Shown here one piece after another: positions 1 to 8,040 of a DNA stretch of 64,000 bases (position 1 is the first letter of the stretch; every line of letters begins with the position of its first letter). The stretch comes from Streptomyces nojiriensis (GTDB lineage: Bacteria > Actinomycetota > Actinomycetes > Streptomycetales > Streptomycetaceae): assembly GCF_017639205.1 (NCBI RefSeq), contig NZ_CP071139.1:8617501-8681500 (forward strand), given 5' to 3'. The position numbers and the translations under genes were made by a program. The notes under the pieces were generated by a model that was given only the letters and a program-made list of their open reading frames with translations, searched no databases and had not been told where the DNA came from.

Positions 1-559
1 CCTGCTGTTCCAGGTCTGCGTACTGTCCCTGGTCGTCATCGCCCTCATGGAACTGGGCCGCGCGGGCCCGGCCGCCGGCGGTCCGGGCCGCCGCCTCTCC
101 CGTGCCGTCGGAGCCTCGCTCGCGACCCCGCTGGTCCTCGCCTGCAACGCGGGGATCCTGCTCAACCTGCTCTCGGTACGGGTCCCGGCCGTCGTGCTGG
201 ACGGCGCCGCGTTCGTCGGGGACAGCGCCTCACCGGTGGCGCTGTTCGCCCTCGGCCTCCACCTGGGCGGCCTCGGTCTCGACCTGCGGGGCACCACCCG
301 CGAGGAACTCGCCCTCATAGGCTTCAAGTGCCTGGCGTTCCCGCTGCTGACCTGGGCGGTGTGCGGGCTGCTCGTCGGTGTGCGGGGCGAGTGGCTCGCG
401 TACCTCGTCCTGATCGCGGCGATGCCGACCCCGCAGAACCTGTTCATCTTCGCCCAGCGCTACGACGTAGGCGTCGACCTCTCCGCGTCGATCGTGATCA
501 AGAGTTCGCTGGTGTCCCTCCTGCTGCTGCCCCTGTGGCTGCAGACCGTGGCGGCGTAG
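1..559 (+). CDS. AEC-family (auxin efflux carrier type) transporter, C-terminal part
   Basis: This is the 3' part of a gene that starts before the window; the reading frame is open from base 2 to the TAG at 557-559. The visible part of about 185 residues is dominated by hydrophobic segments with short polar loops, ending in LLLLPLWLQTVAA. The pattern of repeated helices with small residues, and the segment around PTPQNLFIFAQRYD, fit the second half of the AEC transporters, inner-membrane carriers that export organic anions or auxin-like compounds. Substrate cannot be read from the sequence. The gene converges on the SUKH gene, with 10 bases between the stops. The family call is moderately sure. 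Confidence 0.7.
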   Translation, partial: LLFQVCVLSLVVIALMELGRAGPAAGGPGRRLSRAVGASLATPLVLACNAGILLNLLSVRVPAVVLDGAAFVGDSASPVALFALGLHLGGLGLDLRGTTREELALIGFKCLAFPLLTWAVCGLLVGVRGEWLAYLVLIAAMPTPQNLFIFAQRYDVGVDLSASIVIKSSLVSLLLLPLWLQTVAA

Positions 560-569
560 CCCAGCATCC

Positions 570-1103
570 TCACACAGCACCGAGGCGGCGGAATTGATGG
601 GTGGCCAGGGGGAAGAGTGACGAGAGGATGTCCGACCGCAGCTCTCCGGTGAGGGCGGACGCGAGGAATTGCGTGCACGATACGGAGTGGTGTTCCCATC
701 GGGGGCCTCTCACCTCGTTCACCATGACGGTCCATTCGTTCGGCTCAACGCCCGGAAGGACGAGCCAGTACAGGCATTCCCCGTTGTCCGTGGTCGCCCA
801 GGGGATGACCACGGCCCCCTCGGTCTCCAGTTCTGCCGGCTTCTTCTCGACTGTCCACAGGTCTTCCAGGTCGTCGAACTGGTACTCGGCCCACTTGAGG
901 AGGTCGTAGTGCCGGTTGGGGCAGTCGGGCTCCAGGACGTAGAGGTAGTCGTCCCAGTGGCTTCCCCCGTAGAGGCCGATGAGCTCTTTGTAGTCGTCGG
1001 GGAGTCCGACCGCGAGGATGCCTTCGACCTCGCCCCAATCCTTGTGGCGGGGCCGGCTCGGCGCCGGGGCGATCTCGAGGAGACGGGGAAGCGCGTTGGC
1101 CAT
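570..1103 (-). CDS. SMI1/KNR4 (SUKH) family protein
   Basis: A protein of 177 residues when started at the ATG at 1103 (MANALPRLL); longer in-frame starts would overlap the upstream gene. It has the SUKH pattern: an early acidic helix, then LPDDYKELIGLYGG (the L-P-x-x-Y-x-x-L core), a central W and D rich stretch and VIPWATTDNGECLYWL. SUKH proteins are often immunity proteins against contact-dependent or secreted toxins, but many are orphans. No toxin gene is adjacent. The start codon lies 2 bases after the stop of the DUF4839 gene, so the two are very likely co-transcribed and translationally coupled. Confidence 0.8.
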   Translation of the reverse strand: MANALPRLLEIAPAPSRPRHKDWGEVEGILAVGLPDDYKELIGLYGGSHWDDYLYVLEPDCPNRHYDLLKWAEYQFDDLEDLWTVEKKPAELETEGAVVIPWATTDNGECLYWLVLPGVEPNEWTVMVNEVRGPRWEHHSVSCTQFLASALTGELRSDILSSLFPLATHQFRRLGAV

Positions 1104-1105
1104 GA

Positions 1106-1834
1106 CTACCGGGTCTCCGTCGAGACGGGGTCGAGGAAGAAGACGCACTGGGCCGCGTTGAATTTGCCCACCTCGGCGACGAAGCGGAACTTGTCGCCCG
1201 CGCCGACGGTGTCGGGGATCTTCTTGCCGGTCAGCTTCAGGTCCGAGATGTTGACGTCCTCGTACTTGAAGGCCGGGCCGACCCCCGTGTTCGGTCCCTT
1301 GTCGCCCGGGCCCAGGAGGAGGTCGTAGCGGGTGTGCTGGTCACCGTGGGGCGCCATGTTCACGATCGACCCGTCGAACGAGATCGTCCGACCCGCGTGC
1401 CTGGTCGCGAAGTCCAGGTTCGCGCCGTCGCACGTGTCCCCCTTCAACAGCGCCGCGAACTCCGGGTCGTTCTGAGGAGTGATCACCTCAGCGGCGGCCG
1501 ACACGGCAGCCGTCGGAGTCGACGCAGCGGAAGGCTTGTCGCTCGCAACGGCCGTCGACTTGTCCGACCGGTCCTTCTTCCCGCCCCCGTCCTCGAGTGC
1601 GGCGCCGGTACCGATGACGACGGCCAGGATCACGAGGACGGCGGCCGCCGTGCCGATCAGGAGCCTCGGCTGCGGCTTCTTCGGCCGACGGAATTCGAGG
1701 GTGGAGCGCAGCATGCCCTGGGCTTCCCGGTCCACGAGTTCCCAGCCGTCCTTCTGCATCTTCGAGATCACCAAGCCGTCGGTGCCGCGAACCGCCTGCA
1801 CGGTCTTGTACTCGTACCTGATCTCGTCAGCCAT
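1106..1834 (-). CDS. DUF4839 domain-containing membrane protein
   Basis: The start is taken as the ATG at 1834 (MADEIRYEYK), 21 bases inside the longest frame. It has three parts: an N-terminal domain (residues 1-50) with YEYKTVQ and KDGWELV, a pattern common in small actinobacterial domains; one membrane segment near residues 57-80; a Ser/Thr/Ala-rich linker; and an extracytoplasmic C-terminal domain of about 130 residues (TPQNDPEFAALL, CVFFLDPV) with a pair of cysteines that could form a disulfide. The C-terminal domain matches what I remember of DUF4839, of unknown function. It forms an operon with the following SUKH gene. Confidence 0.7.
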   Translation of the reverse strand: MADEIRYEYKTVQAVRGTDGLVISKMQKDGWELVDREAQGMLRSTLEFRRPKKPQPRLLIGTAAAVLVILAVVIGTGAALEDGGGKKDRSDKSTAVASDKPSAASTPTAAVSAAAEVITPQNDPEFAALLKGDTCDGANLDFATRHAGRTISFDGSIVNMAPHGDQHTRYDLLLGPGDKGPNTGVGPAFKYEDVNISDLKLTGKKIPDTVGAGDKFRFVAEVGKFNAAQCVFFLDPVSTETR

Positions 1835-1906
1835 GCGGTTCCGCGTCCCCCCCAATGGACTCTTCCCAACAGATGCCTCGCGAGCATAGGGGACTCCGCG
1901 AGGAAC

Positions 1907-2950
1907 TCAGATGCCGGACGGGGCCGAACCGCCCGAGTTCAGCAGGGTGAAACCGAGATGGGTCACGGTATGGAGGGCCGCCTTCCGCTCCCGGGTGAGG
2001 GAGGTCAGCCCGGCGCCGCGCAGCGTGGTGGCGTGCTCGCTCGCGCTGGCCGGTGAAATGCCCGCCCGCTCGGCAAGCTGCGAAGTGGTGCACGCAGGAT
2101 GGTCGGCTATCACGCACAGCACGACCGCCCTGGTACGGCCGAGGAGCGCGGACAGAGCCGGTGGCACAGGAGAGTCGACCTGGCGCGAATCGGCCGGGGG
2201 AGCCCACAGGCCGGCCGCCTCCACGGGGCTGTTCAGCGCCGGATACACCATGACGACCGTGTCGGACCGGGGGCCGGCGAACAACTGGGGGACCGGACCG
2301 CAGAACACCGATGGAGCCAGAACGAGTGGACGGCCCGCCAGGTGGAAGTCGGCTTCCGGGTGGTCCAGCGGCCGGTAGCCCGGGATCTCCAGTACGGGCG
2401 GCTTCCACACGGCCATCGGGCGCAGGCTGTCCAGCAACGCCCCCACCCCGCCCTCCACCATGAGCCGCCCCCGCCGGGCCACTTCCCCGTCCAGGTGCCG
2501 ATGGATCCGTCCCCAGTACGGCGCCACCGCGACGCGGTGGCAGTCCTGCAGCGAGGAGACGAGCCTCCGCACGGCCCGCGGGTCGGCACTCATCGCTTCG
2601 GTCAGCCACGGCGCCCGCCACCCGTCCCTGGACGGAAGCACGGCGAACTCCGCGCGCAGCCGACGGCCCGGCGTACCGTTCAGCCGCTGCACCCCCTCGT
2701 CCATACAGCCTGCCGCGCCCACCAGGGTGAACAGATCCACCAGACCACCGGCGGGTCGGCTGAGGAACCGCGCCGTGTCCGGCCCGTCACTGGTGACCAG
2801 CGGGCCCGTGCGCATCCGCCAGCCGCCGAACAGCGCCTTGCGATCACGCCGCTGCAGGTTCCACAAGCTCAACTGCGTCTCCGCGAGCGGACCCAGAACA
2901 GTGACCCTGACCAGTGCCAGATCCTCCGCAGCGAAGTGAAACCGCAGCAC
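1907..2950 (-). CDS. ArsR-like winged-helix transcriptional regulator
   Basis: The GTG at 2950 was chosen because GAGGAGG lies just upstream, giving 347 residues (VLRFHFAAEDLA...). The C-terminal 90 residues hold a winged helix-turn-helix: ALLGRTRAVVLCVIA, then TTSQLAERAGISPASASEHATTLRGAGLTS and a wing. This is the layout of Streptomyces regulators with an ArsR-type domain at the C-terminus and a large N-terminal domain opening with xRFxxxDLA. The effector is unknown. It is divergent from the membrane protein at 3181, with 230 bases between the two starts that hold the promoters. Confidence 0.8.
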   Translation of the reverse strand: MLRFHFAAEDLALVRVTVLGPLAETQLSLWNLQRRDRKALFGGWRMRTGPLVTSDGPDTARFLSRPAGGLVDLFTLVGAAGCMDEGVQRLNGTPGRRLRAEFAVLPSRDGWRAPWLTEAMSADPRAVRRLVSSLQDCHRVAVAPYWGRIHRHLDGEVARRGRLMVEGGVGALLDSLRPMAVWKPPVLEIPGYRPLDHPEADFHLAGRPLVLAPSVFCGPVPQLFAGPRSDTVVMVYPALNSPVEAAGLWAPPADSRQVDSPVPPALSALLGRTRAVVLCVIADHPACTTSQLAERAGISPASASEHATTLRGAGLTSLTRERKAALHTVTHLGFTLLNSGGSAPSGI

Positions 2951-3180
2951 GCCTACCTCCTCGCCCGCCCCTGCAGGAGATGCTCCCCACCGCCCTCGAT
3001 TCGGGACAGACCGAAACGAGTCGACTCCTCTTCCGGCCCGGGTGGATCCTGCTCGGCAAGGGAGCCGGCCCAGGGCACCCCTGACCTTCCCGCATCCCGC
3101 ACGCCCCGCCGTGCCTCGCCGGAGGCGCCTTCTCGGGCAGCAGCGAAGGACAGGATCCGGGCCATACCAGCGGAGGCGAC

Positions 3181-3825
3181 ATGTTGGCCGAGGAGTACGG
3201 GTACGCGGTATCGCCCAGACCGGCGGCACAGGTGCGGGGAGTGGCGCGCAAGGCGCAGAACGTTCTGGAGCCGGGATACGCGAGCAGGATCGCCCAGGGC
3301 TTGGCGGGCGGGATCCTGGTGACGGTGGTACTGGCCGCGATCTTCCACATGCCCTTCGTGGTGGCGGGGGGAATCGGTCTGATCGGTTTCATCGGCCTGT
3401 GGCCCACCGAGCTGGCGGCCCGCAGGAAGGACGCACTGAAGACGCTCGATCAGGAACCGTGGCAGGTGTGGCCGTGCCGGCTGGACGGGGAGGCCAGCCC
3501 GGACCACAAGGCGATGGTCGGGGCCCGGGTCCAGCTGCTGGCACCGGACCGCACCCCCGTCGCCGCGTTCCGCGGGTCGATGTCCCCCGAGGACTGGATG
3601 TCGGTGCGCGACGGGCGGGGCGTCGTCTGGTTCTGCGGGGACCTGCGGGTCGGTGGTTGGCTCGCGCTGCCCGCCCGGCCTGCGGCCTCCCTGTTCCGGG
3701 CCGTCCCGGCGCCGGACATCCTCGGCGCCGGGGCGCCGACGACCGGCACGCTGGTCGGGCTGGAGGAGACCGCCATAGCGGTGGCCACCAGCGAAACCGT
3801 GTGGGCGTGGATCAGTGAGGCGTAG
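3181..3825 (+). CDS. Hypothetical membrane protein
   Basis: A protein of 214 residues with a hydrophobic double segment at about 40-75 (GGILVTVVLAAIF and VVAGGIGLIGFIGLW) followed by a cytosolic domain of about 135 residues. I do not recognise a family; the C-terminal half (WQVWPCRLD, VWFCGDLRVGGW) looks like a compact beta-rich fold. The gene is followed by a GC-rich hairpin at 3846-3865 and converges on the molybdenum hydroxylase operon. Codon bias supports it as a real gene. Confidence 0.65.
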   Translation: MLAEEYGYAVSPRPAAQVRGVARKAQNVLEPGYASRIAQGLAGGILVTVVLAAIFHMPFVVAGGIGLIGFIGLWPTELAARRKDALKTLDQEPWQVWPCRLDGEASPDHKAMVGARVQLLAPDRTPVAAFRGSMSPEDWMSVRDGRGVVWFCGDLRVGGWLALPARPAASLFRAVPAPDILGAGAPTTGTLVGLEETAIAVATSETVWAWISEA

Positions 3826-3845
3826 CCGCTCGAAGGCCGGGGAGC

Positions 3846-3865
3846 CCCGGGGCGGAGGCCCCGGG
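3846..3865 (+). terminator. Rho-independent-like hairpin after the membrane protein gene
   Basis: The arms CCCGGGGC (3846-3853) and GCCCCGGG (3858-3865) pair perfectly around a GGAG loop, 20 bases after the stop codon. There is no U-tract, as is usual in Streptomyces. It lies between two convergent genes. Confidence 0.5.
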
Positions 3866-3954
3866 CCCCCCACCGTTCCTCGGCCGGGACCGCCGTCGGC
3901 CGGGACGCCCCGTCAGCAGAAGGATCTTCCGCACCTCCTCGGAGGGAACCGGCC

Positions 3955-6090
3955 TCAGCCGATGGCCGCCAGGACGCGGTCCGGGGTGAGGGGGATTTCA
4001 CGGATCCGGCAGCCGGTCGCGTGGTGGAAGGCGTTGCCGATGGCCGCCGCCGTGCCGACGATGCCGATCTCGCCGATGCCCTTGCCGCCCGTCGGGTTGA
4101 GGTGCTTGTCGTGCTCGTCCAGCCAGTGCACCTCGATGTCGGGCACGTCGGCGTGGGTGGGGACGTGGTAGGAGGCGAGGTCGTTCTCGGTGAAGTCGCC
4201 GAAAGCCGGGTCCATGGTGCTGTGTTCGGTGAGGGCCATGCCCAGGCCCATGACCATGCCTCCGACGAACTGGGAGCGGGCGGTGAGCGGGTTCAGGATG
4301 CGGCCCGCGGCGAAGACGCCCAGGAGCCTGCGGACCCGGACCTCGCCCGTGACGGTGTCGGCCTGCACCTCCGCGAAGTGGGCGCCGAACGCGTGCCTGG
4401 CGTACGGGGACTTCTGCTTGGCGGAGGCCGTCGTATCGGCGGGGACGGACACTCCGGTCTCCGGGATCGGGCCGGAGCGGCGGGCGAGCAGGGCGACCAG
4501 GCTCGTGCAGGCGTCGTGGACCGCCCAGCCCCAGGAGGCCGTACCGGCCGAGCCGCCGGCCACCGAGCCCTGCGGCAGCGCGGAGTGCCCGATCTCCACC
4601 GTCACCCGGTCCAGGGCGACCCGCAGCGCGTCGGCGGCGACCTGCGCCAGGACGGTGCGGGCGCCGGTGCCGAGGTCGGTGGCGTTGATCTGTACGAGGT
4701 ACGTACCGTCGGGGAGGGCGTGCGCCCGCGCCGAGGAGGGGGCGACGTACACCGGGTAGGTGGCGGATGCGACCCCGGTGCCGATCAGCAGCGGGCCGTC
4801 CCGGCGCGGTGTGCGGTGCGCGGCCCAGCCGAACCGGGCGGCCCCCTCGCGCAGGCATTCCACCAGATGGCGGCTGCTGAACGGGTGGCCGCTGTCGGGT
4901 TCCGCGTCGGGTTCGTTGCGGACGCGCAGCTCGACCGGGTCGATGCCGAGGGCGCAGGCCAGCTCGTCCATGGCCGACTCCAGGGCGTACATGCCGGGAC
5001 TCTCGCCGGGTGCCCGCATCCAGGAGGGGGTGGGCACGTCGAGGGGCACCACGCGGTGGGTGGTGAGGAGGGCGGGCGCGGCGTACATGACGCGGGCGGG
5101 GACGGCGGCCTGTTCGACGAACTCCCGGACGCGGGAGGTGTGGGTGGTGACCTCGTGGGCGAGGGCGGTGAGCGTGCCGTCCGTACGGGCGCCCAGGCGC
5201 ACGCGGTGCAGGGTGGGCGCGCGGTGGCCGACGACGGCCGCGAGGTGGCGCCTGGGCAGGGCGATGGTGACGGGGCGGCCGGTCTGCCGTGCGGCCATCA
5301 CGGCGAGGACGACGTGCGGGCGGGGAGTGCCCTTGCAGCCGAAGGCGCCGCCGACGTGTTCGGAGACCACCGTGACGCGGTCCGGGGGCAGCCCGAAGAG
5401 GGAGGCCAGGGTGGAGCGTACGAGTCCGGACCCCTGGCTGGAGTCGTACACGGTGAGGGTGCCCCCGCCCCCGTCGCCGCCCCCGTCGCCATCGGTGTCG
5501 GCGTCCCAGCGGGCGGTGGCGGCGTGCGGCTCCATGGGGTGGTTGTGCAGCGGCGGTACGGCGTACGCGCAGTCCACGCGTACCGGCGCGGCGGCGAACG
5601 CGGCGGCCGCGTCGCCCTTCTCGCGGTGGGCCGGATAGCCGCCGTTGACCACCTCGGGGGTGTAGGCGGCCGGGTGGCCGGTGTGCAGCACGGCGTCGTG
5701 GGGCTCGGCGTCGTAGCGGACGCGGACGGCCGCGGCCGCGGCCCGGGCGGCCTCCGGGGTCTCGGCTACCGCCAGGGCCACGTACCAGCCGCGGTGGGGC
5801 ACGTCGGGGTCCTGCAGCACGCGGAGGGTGGGGTCGTCGCAGGGGCCCAGCCGGGGCGCGTCGTAGGGCGTGAGGACGGAGAGGACGCCGGGCAGCGCGA
5901 GCGCGCCTGCGGTGTCGACGGCGGTGACGCGTCCGCGGGCCACGGTGGCGGGCACCGGCCATGCGTACGCCCGGTCCGGCAGGGCGTGCTCGGCCGCGTA
6001 GCGGGCCCTGCCCGTGACCTTCTCCGGCCCCTCCCGGCGGGTGGCGGGGCTGCCGAGGGAGGGTGCCGGTGCGGCGGGGCTGGAGTCCAT
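3955..6090 (-). CDS. Xanthine dehydrogenase family, molybdopterin-binding subunit
   Basis: This is the large catalytic subunit of a molybdenum hydroxylase (711 residues), of the PaoC/YagR aldehyde oxidoreductase type. The ATG at 6090 (MDSSPAAP) is chosen; the frame runs on upstream but overlaps the FAD-subunit gene. Visible marks are EKVTGRARYAAEH at the N-terminus, the cofactor-binding EHVGGAFGCKG, APGESPGMYALESAMDELA, and near the C-terminus GGKGIGEIGIVG, in which Glu674 is the expected catalytic base. A Gly/Asp-rich insert near residues 190-205 (DADTDGDGGGDGGGG) is low-complexity. It is the last gene of a three-gene operon in the usual order 2Fe-2S, FAD, Mo. The substrate is probably an aldehyde or N-heterocycle (inference). 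Confidence 0.9.
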   Translation of the reverse strand: MDSSPAAPAPSLGSPATRREGPEKVTGRARYAAEHALPDRAYAWPVPATVARGRVTAVDTAGALALPGVLSVLTPYDAPRLGPCDDPTLRVLQDPDVPHRGWYVALAVAETPEAARAAAAAVRVRYDAEPHDAVLHTGHPAAYTPEVVNGGYPAHREKGDAAAAFAAAPVRVDCAYAVPPLHNHPMEPHAATARWDADTDGDGGGDGGGGTLTVYDSSQGSGLVRSTLASLFGLPPDRVTVVSEHVGGAFGCKGTPRPHVVLAVMAARQTGRPVTIALPRRHLAAVVGHRAPTLHRVRLGARTDGTLTALAHEVTTHTSRVREFVEQAAVPARVMYAAPALLTTHRVVPLDVPTPSWMRAPGESPGMYALESAMDELACALGIDPVELRVRNEPDAEPDSGHPFSSRHLVECLREGAARFGWAAHRTPRRDGPLLIGTGVASATYPVYVAPSSARAHALPDGTYLVQINATDLGTGARTVLAQVAADALRVALDRVTVEIGHSALPQGSVAGGSAGTASWGWAVHDACTSLVALLARRSGPIPETGVSVPADTTASAKQKSPYARHAFGAHFAEVQADTVTGEVRVRRLLGVFAAGRILNPLTARSQFVGGMVMGLGMALTEHSTMDPAFGDFTENDLASYHVPTHADVPDIEVHWLDEHDKHLNPTGGKGIGEIGIVGTAAAIGNAFHHATGCRIREIPLTPDRVLAAIG

Positions 6091-6136
6091 GGCGGATCCT
6101 CGCGATCGGGGCGGGGCGAAGGGGCGAAGGGAGGTC

Positions 6137-7144
6137 TCAGGAGCGGGAGCCGCGGGAGAGGGGGCTCCCGGAGAGGGAGTTGAGCACGTCGCAGGCGAGG
6201 TTGCGGGCGAGGAGGACCTTGAAGGCGTTGTCGCGCAGCGGCTCCGCCGAGTCGAGCTCGGCCTCGACGGCCTCCCGTACGGCGCTCTCGGTGGGGGCGG
6301 CGCCCAGCAGCCGTTCCTCGGCGGCCGTGGCGCGCCAGGGGCGGTGGGCGAGCCCGCCGAAGGCGAGCGCGACATGGCGGACGCGTCCCCCGGAGACGTC
6401 GAGCACGGCGGCGACGGAGGTGAGCGCGAAAGCGTACGAGGCGCGGTCGCGGGCCTTGCGGTAGTGGGACGGGAGGCCGGCGCGGTCCGGCGGGAGCGTG
6501 ACCGCCGTGACGATCTCGCCGGGCTCCACGACGGTGTCCCGTTCGGGGTGGTCGCCCGGCAGCCGGTGGAAAGCGGTCGCGGGCACCGTACGGGCGCCGT
6601 CGGGGCCCTGGAGTTCCACGGCCGCGTCGAGCGCGACGAGTGCCACGGCCATGTCGGACGGGTGGGTGGCGATGCAGTGCGGGGAGTGGCCGAGGACGGC
6701 GTGGTCCCGGTGGACTCCGTCGCGGGCACCGCAGCCGGTGCCGGGCTCCCGCTTGTTGCAGGGCTTGGCCACGTCCTGGAAGTAGGGGCAGCGGGTGCGC
6801 TGGAGCAGGTTGCCGCCGGTGGTGGCGACATTGCGCAGCTGGGCCGAGGCGCCGGCCAGGAGCGCCTGGGACAGCGCGGGGTAGCGGGTGCGGACGAGGG
6901 GGTGGCGCGCGAGGTCGCTGCCCCGCACCCCGGAGCCGATCCGCAGGCCGCCGTCCGCGGTCTCCTCGACGGAGCCGAGCGGCAGGCCGGCCAGGTCGAT
7001 GAGGGTGTCGGGGGTTTCGACCCCGAGCTTCATGAGGTCCACGAGGTTGGTGCCGCCGCCGAGGTAGCGGGAGCCGGGCCGCGCGCCGTGGGCGGCGACG
7101 GCCTCGGCGAGGCCGGTGGCGCGCACGTACGCGAACGGCTTCAC
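6137..7144 (-). CDS. Xanthine dehydrogenase family, FAD-binding subunit
   Basis: 335 residues, the usual length. GGGTNLVDLMK is the FAD-binding loop and TTGGNLLQRTRCPYF the second FAD motif. Cysteines 119, 129, 138 and 157 lie in the insert that binds an extra 4Fe-4S cluster in PaoB-type subunits, which places the enzyme in the periplasmic-aldehyde-oxidoreductase-like branch rather than classical xanthine dehydrogenase. The GTG start at 7144 overlaps the stop of the upstream 2Fe-2S subunit by 4 bases (GTGA). The protein passes electrons from the Fe-S subunit to FAD. Confidence 0.92.
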   Translation of the reverse strand: MKPFAYVRATGLAEAVAAHGARPGSRYLGGGTNLVDLMKLGVETPDTLIDLAGLPLGSVEETADGGLRIGSGVRGSDLARHPLVRTRYPALSQALLAGASAQLRNVATTGGNLLQRTRCPYFQDVAKPCNKREPGTGCGARDGVHRDHAVLGHSPHCIATHPSDMAVALVALDAAVELQGPDGARTVPATAFHRLPGDHPERDTVVEPGEIVTAVTLPPDRAGLPSHYRKARDRASYAFALTSVAAVLDVSGGRVRHVALAFGGLAHRPWRATAAEERLLGAAPTESAVREAVEAELDSAEPLRDNAFKVLLARNLACDVLNSLSGSPLSRGSRS

Positions 7145-7698
7145 GCGACCACCCGCCCGTCACCGGGAGCCTGGGCCGGGGCGGCGGCCTGCACGACCGC
7201 GGCCGCGTCCTGTACGGCGTCCACGATGCGGGGGTACGCGCCGCAGCGGCACAGGTTGCCGCTCATCGCCTCGGCGATCCCGGAGCGGCTGAGGTCCGCG
7301 GCCCCGGGGTCGGCGGCCGCCTCGGCGAGCAGGCCGGCCGCGGAACAGAGCTGGCCGGGCGTGCAGTAGCCGCACTGGAAGGCGTCACGTTCCATGAAGG
7401 CCTCCTGCAACGGGTGCAGGCCGTCCGCTCCGTCGCCGCCCAGCCCTTCCACGGTGGTGACCCGGGCGCCGTCGTGGGCGACGGCGAGCAGCAGGCAGCT
7501 GTTGGCGCGCCGGCCGCCGACCAGGACGGTGCAGGCGCCGCACTGACCGTGGTCGCAGCCCTTCTTGGCGCCGGTCAGCCCGAGGTGCTCCCGCAGCAGG
7601 TCCAGGAGGGTGACCCGGTGGTCCACGTCGAGCTCGTGGCGCCGGCCGTTCACATGCAGCCCGACGACGGAGCGGGTCTCCCGCACTGGATGCACCAC
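7141..7698 (-). CDS. Xanthine dehydrogenase family, 2Fe-2S subunit
   Basis: The GTG at 7698, preceded by AAAGGGG, gives 185 residues; longer in-frame starts have no ribosome site. All eight cluster ligands are present: Cys48, Cys53, Cys56 and Cys68 (plant-ferredoxin-like, GCDHGQCGACTV) and Cys109, Cys112, Cys150 and Cys152 (QCGYCTPGQ and NLCRCGAYP). There is no visible Tat signal at the chosen start, unlike E. coli PaoA, so this enzyme is probably cytoplasmic. No dedicated maturation chaperone (PaoD or XdhC type) follows inside the window. Confidence 0.92.
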   Translation of the reverse strand: MVHPVRETRSVVGLHVNGRRHELDVDHRVTLLDLLREHLGLTGAKKGCDHGQCGACTVLVGGRRANSCLLLAVAHDGARVTTVEGLGGDGADGLHPLQEAFMERDAFQCGYCTPGQLCSAAGLLAEAAADPGAADLSRSGIAEAMSGNLCRCGAYPRIVDAVQDAAAVVQAAAPAQAPGDGRVVA

Positions 7699-8040
7699 TG
7701 TTGCCCCTTTGCCCAGGAATATCGGTAGACCTCCCTCGGATAACCGGCCGGGGCGGATCTCACACCTCCCGTGTGGGACAAGCGGGTGCGTGGCGGTGGA
7801 CCGGGACGTGCTGCCGGTCGTCCGGCAGCGGGGGCGATCGAGAGGACCGCGCATCCGTGGTCCAAGCGGCTGACCACCGCGCTCGAGACGCACCTGGTGT
7901 GCCGATCGCCATGGTCGAACCCTACAAATTCGTGATCATGAATCGATTGATCAACCCGCTCATGAGTCTTGCCCTGGCTTGACACAGTGGAGACATAGCC
8001 AGTCCAACCGGCTGTTAGATCACTACAAGGGGGAACCGTC
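7699..8040. promoter_or_regulatory. Divergent promoter region between the Mo-hydroxylase operon and the ketosynthase gene
   Basis: These 342 bases contain no convincing gene. Two TGATCA boxes lie 9 bases apart (7933-7938 and 7948-7953), giving a spaced dyad that could be an operator. A TTGACA hexamer lies at 7979-7984, but no good -10 box is found at standard spacing. GGGGGA just before 8041 is the ribosome site of the ketosynthase gene. The region is lower in GC than its surroundings, as promoters usually are here. Confidence 0.4.

Noticed and set aside
5450..5510. Short CCCCCGTCG-type repeats as a regulatory array
   Set aside because: They code the Gly/Asp-rich insert in the molybdenum subunit.
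4021..6183. A 720-codon open frame on the plus strand opposite the molybdenum subunit gene
   Set aside because: It is Gly/Ala/Arg/Val-rich with no motifs and mirrors the codon bias of the real gene on the other strand.
6091..6831. N-terminal extension of the molybdenum subunit frame
   Set aside because: It is antisense-like Pro/Ser/Arg-rich sequence overlapping the FAD-subunit gene; the ATG at 6090 fits the family start.
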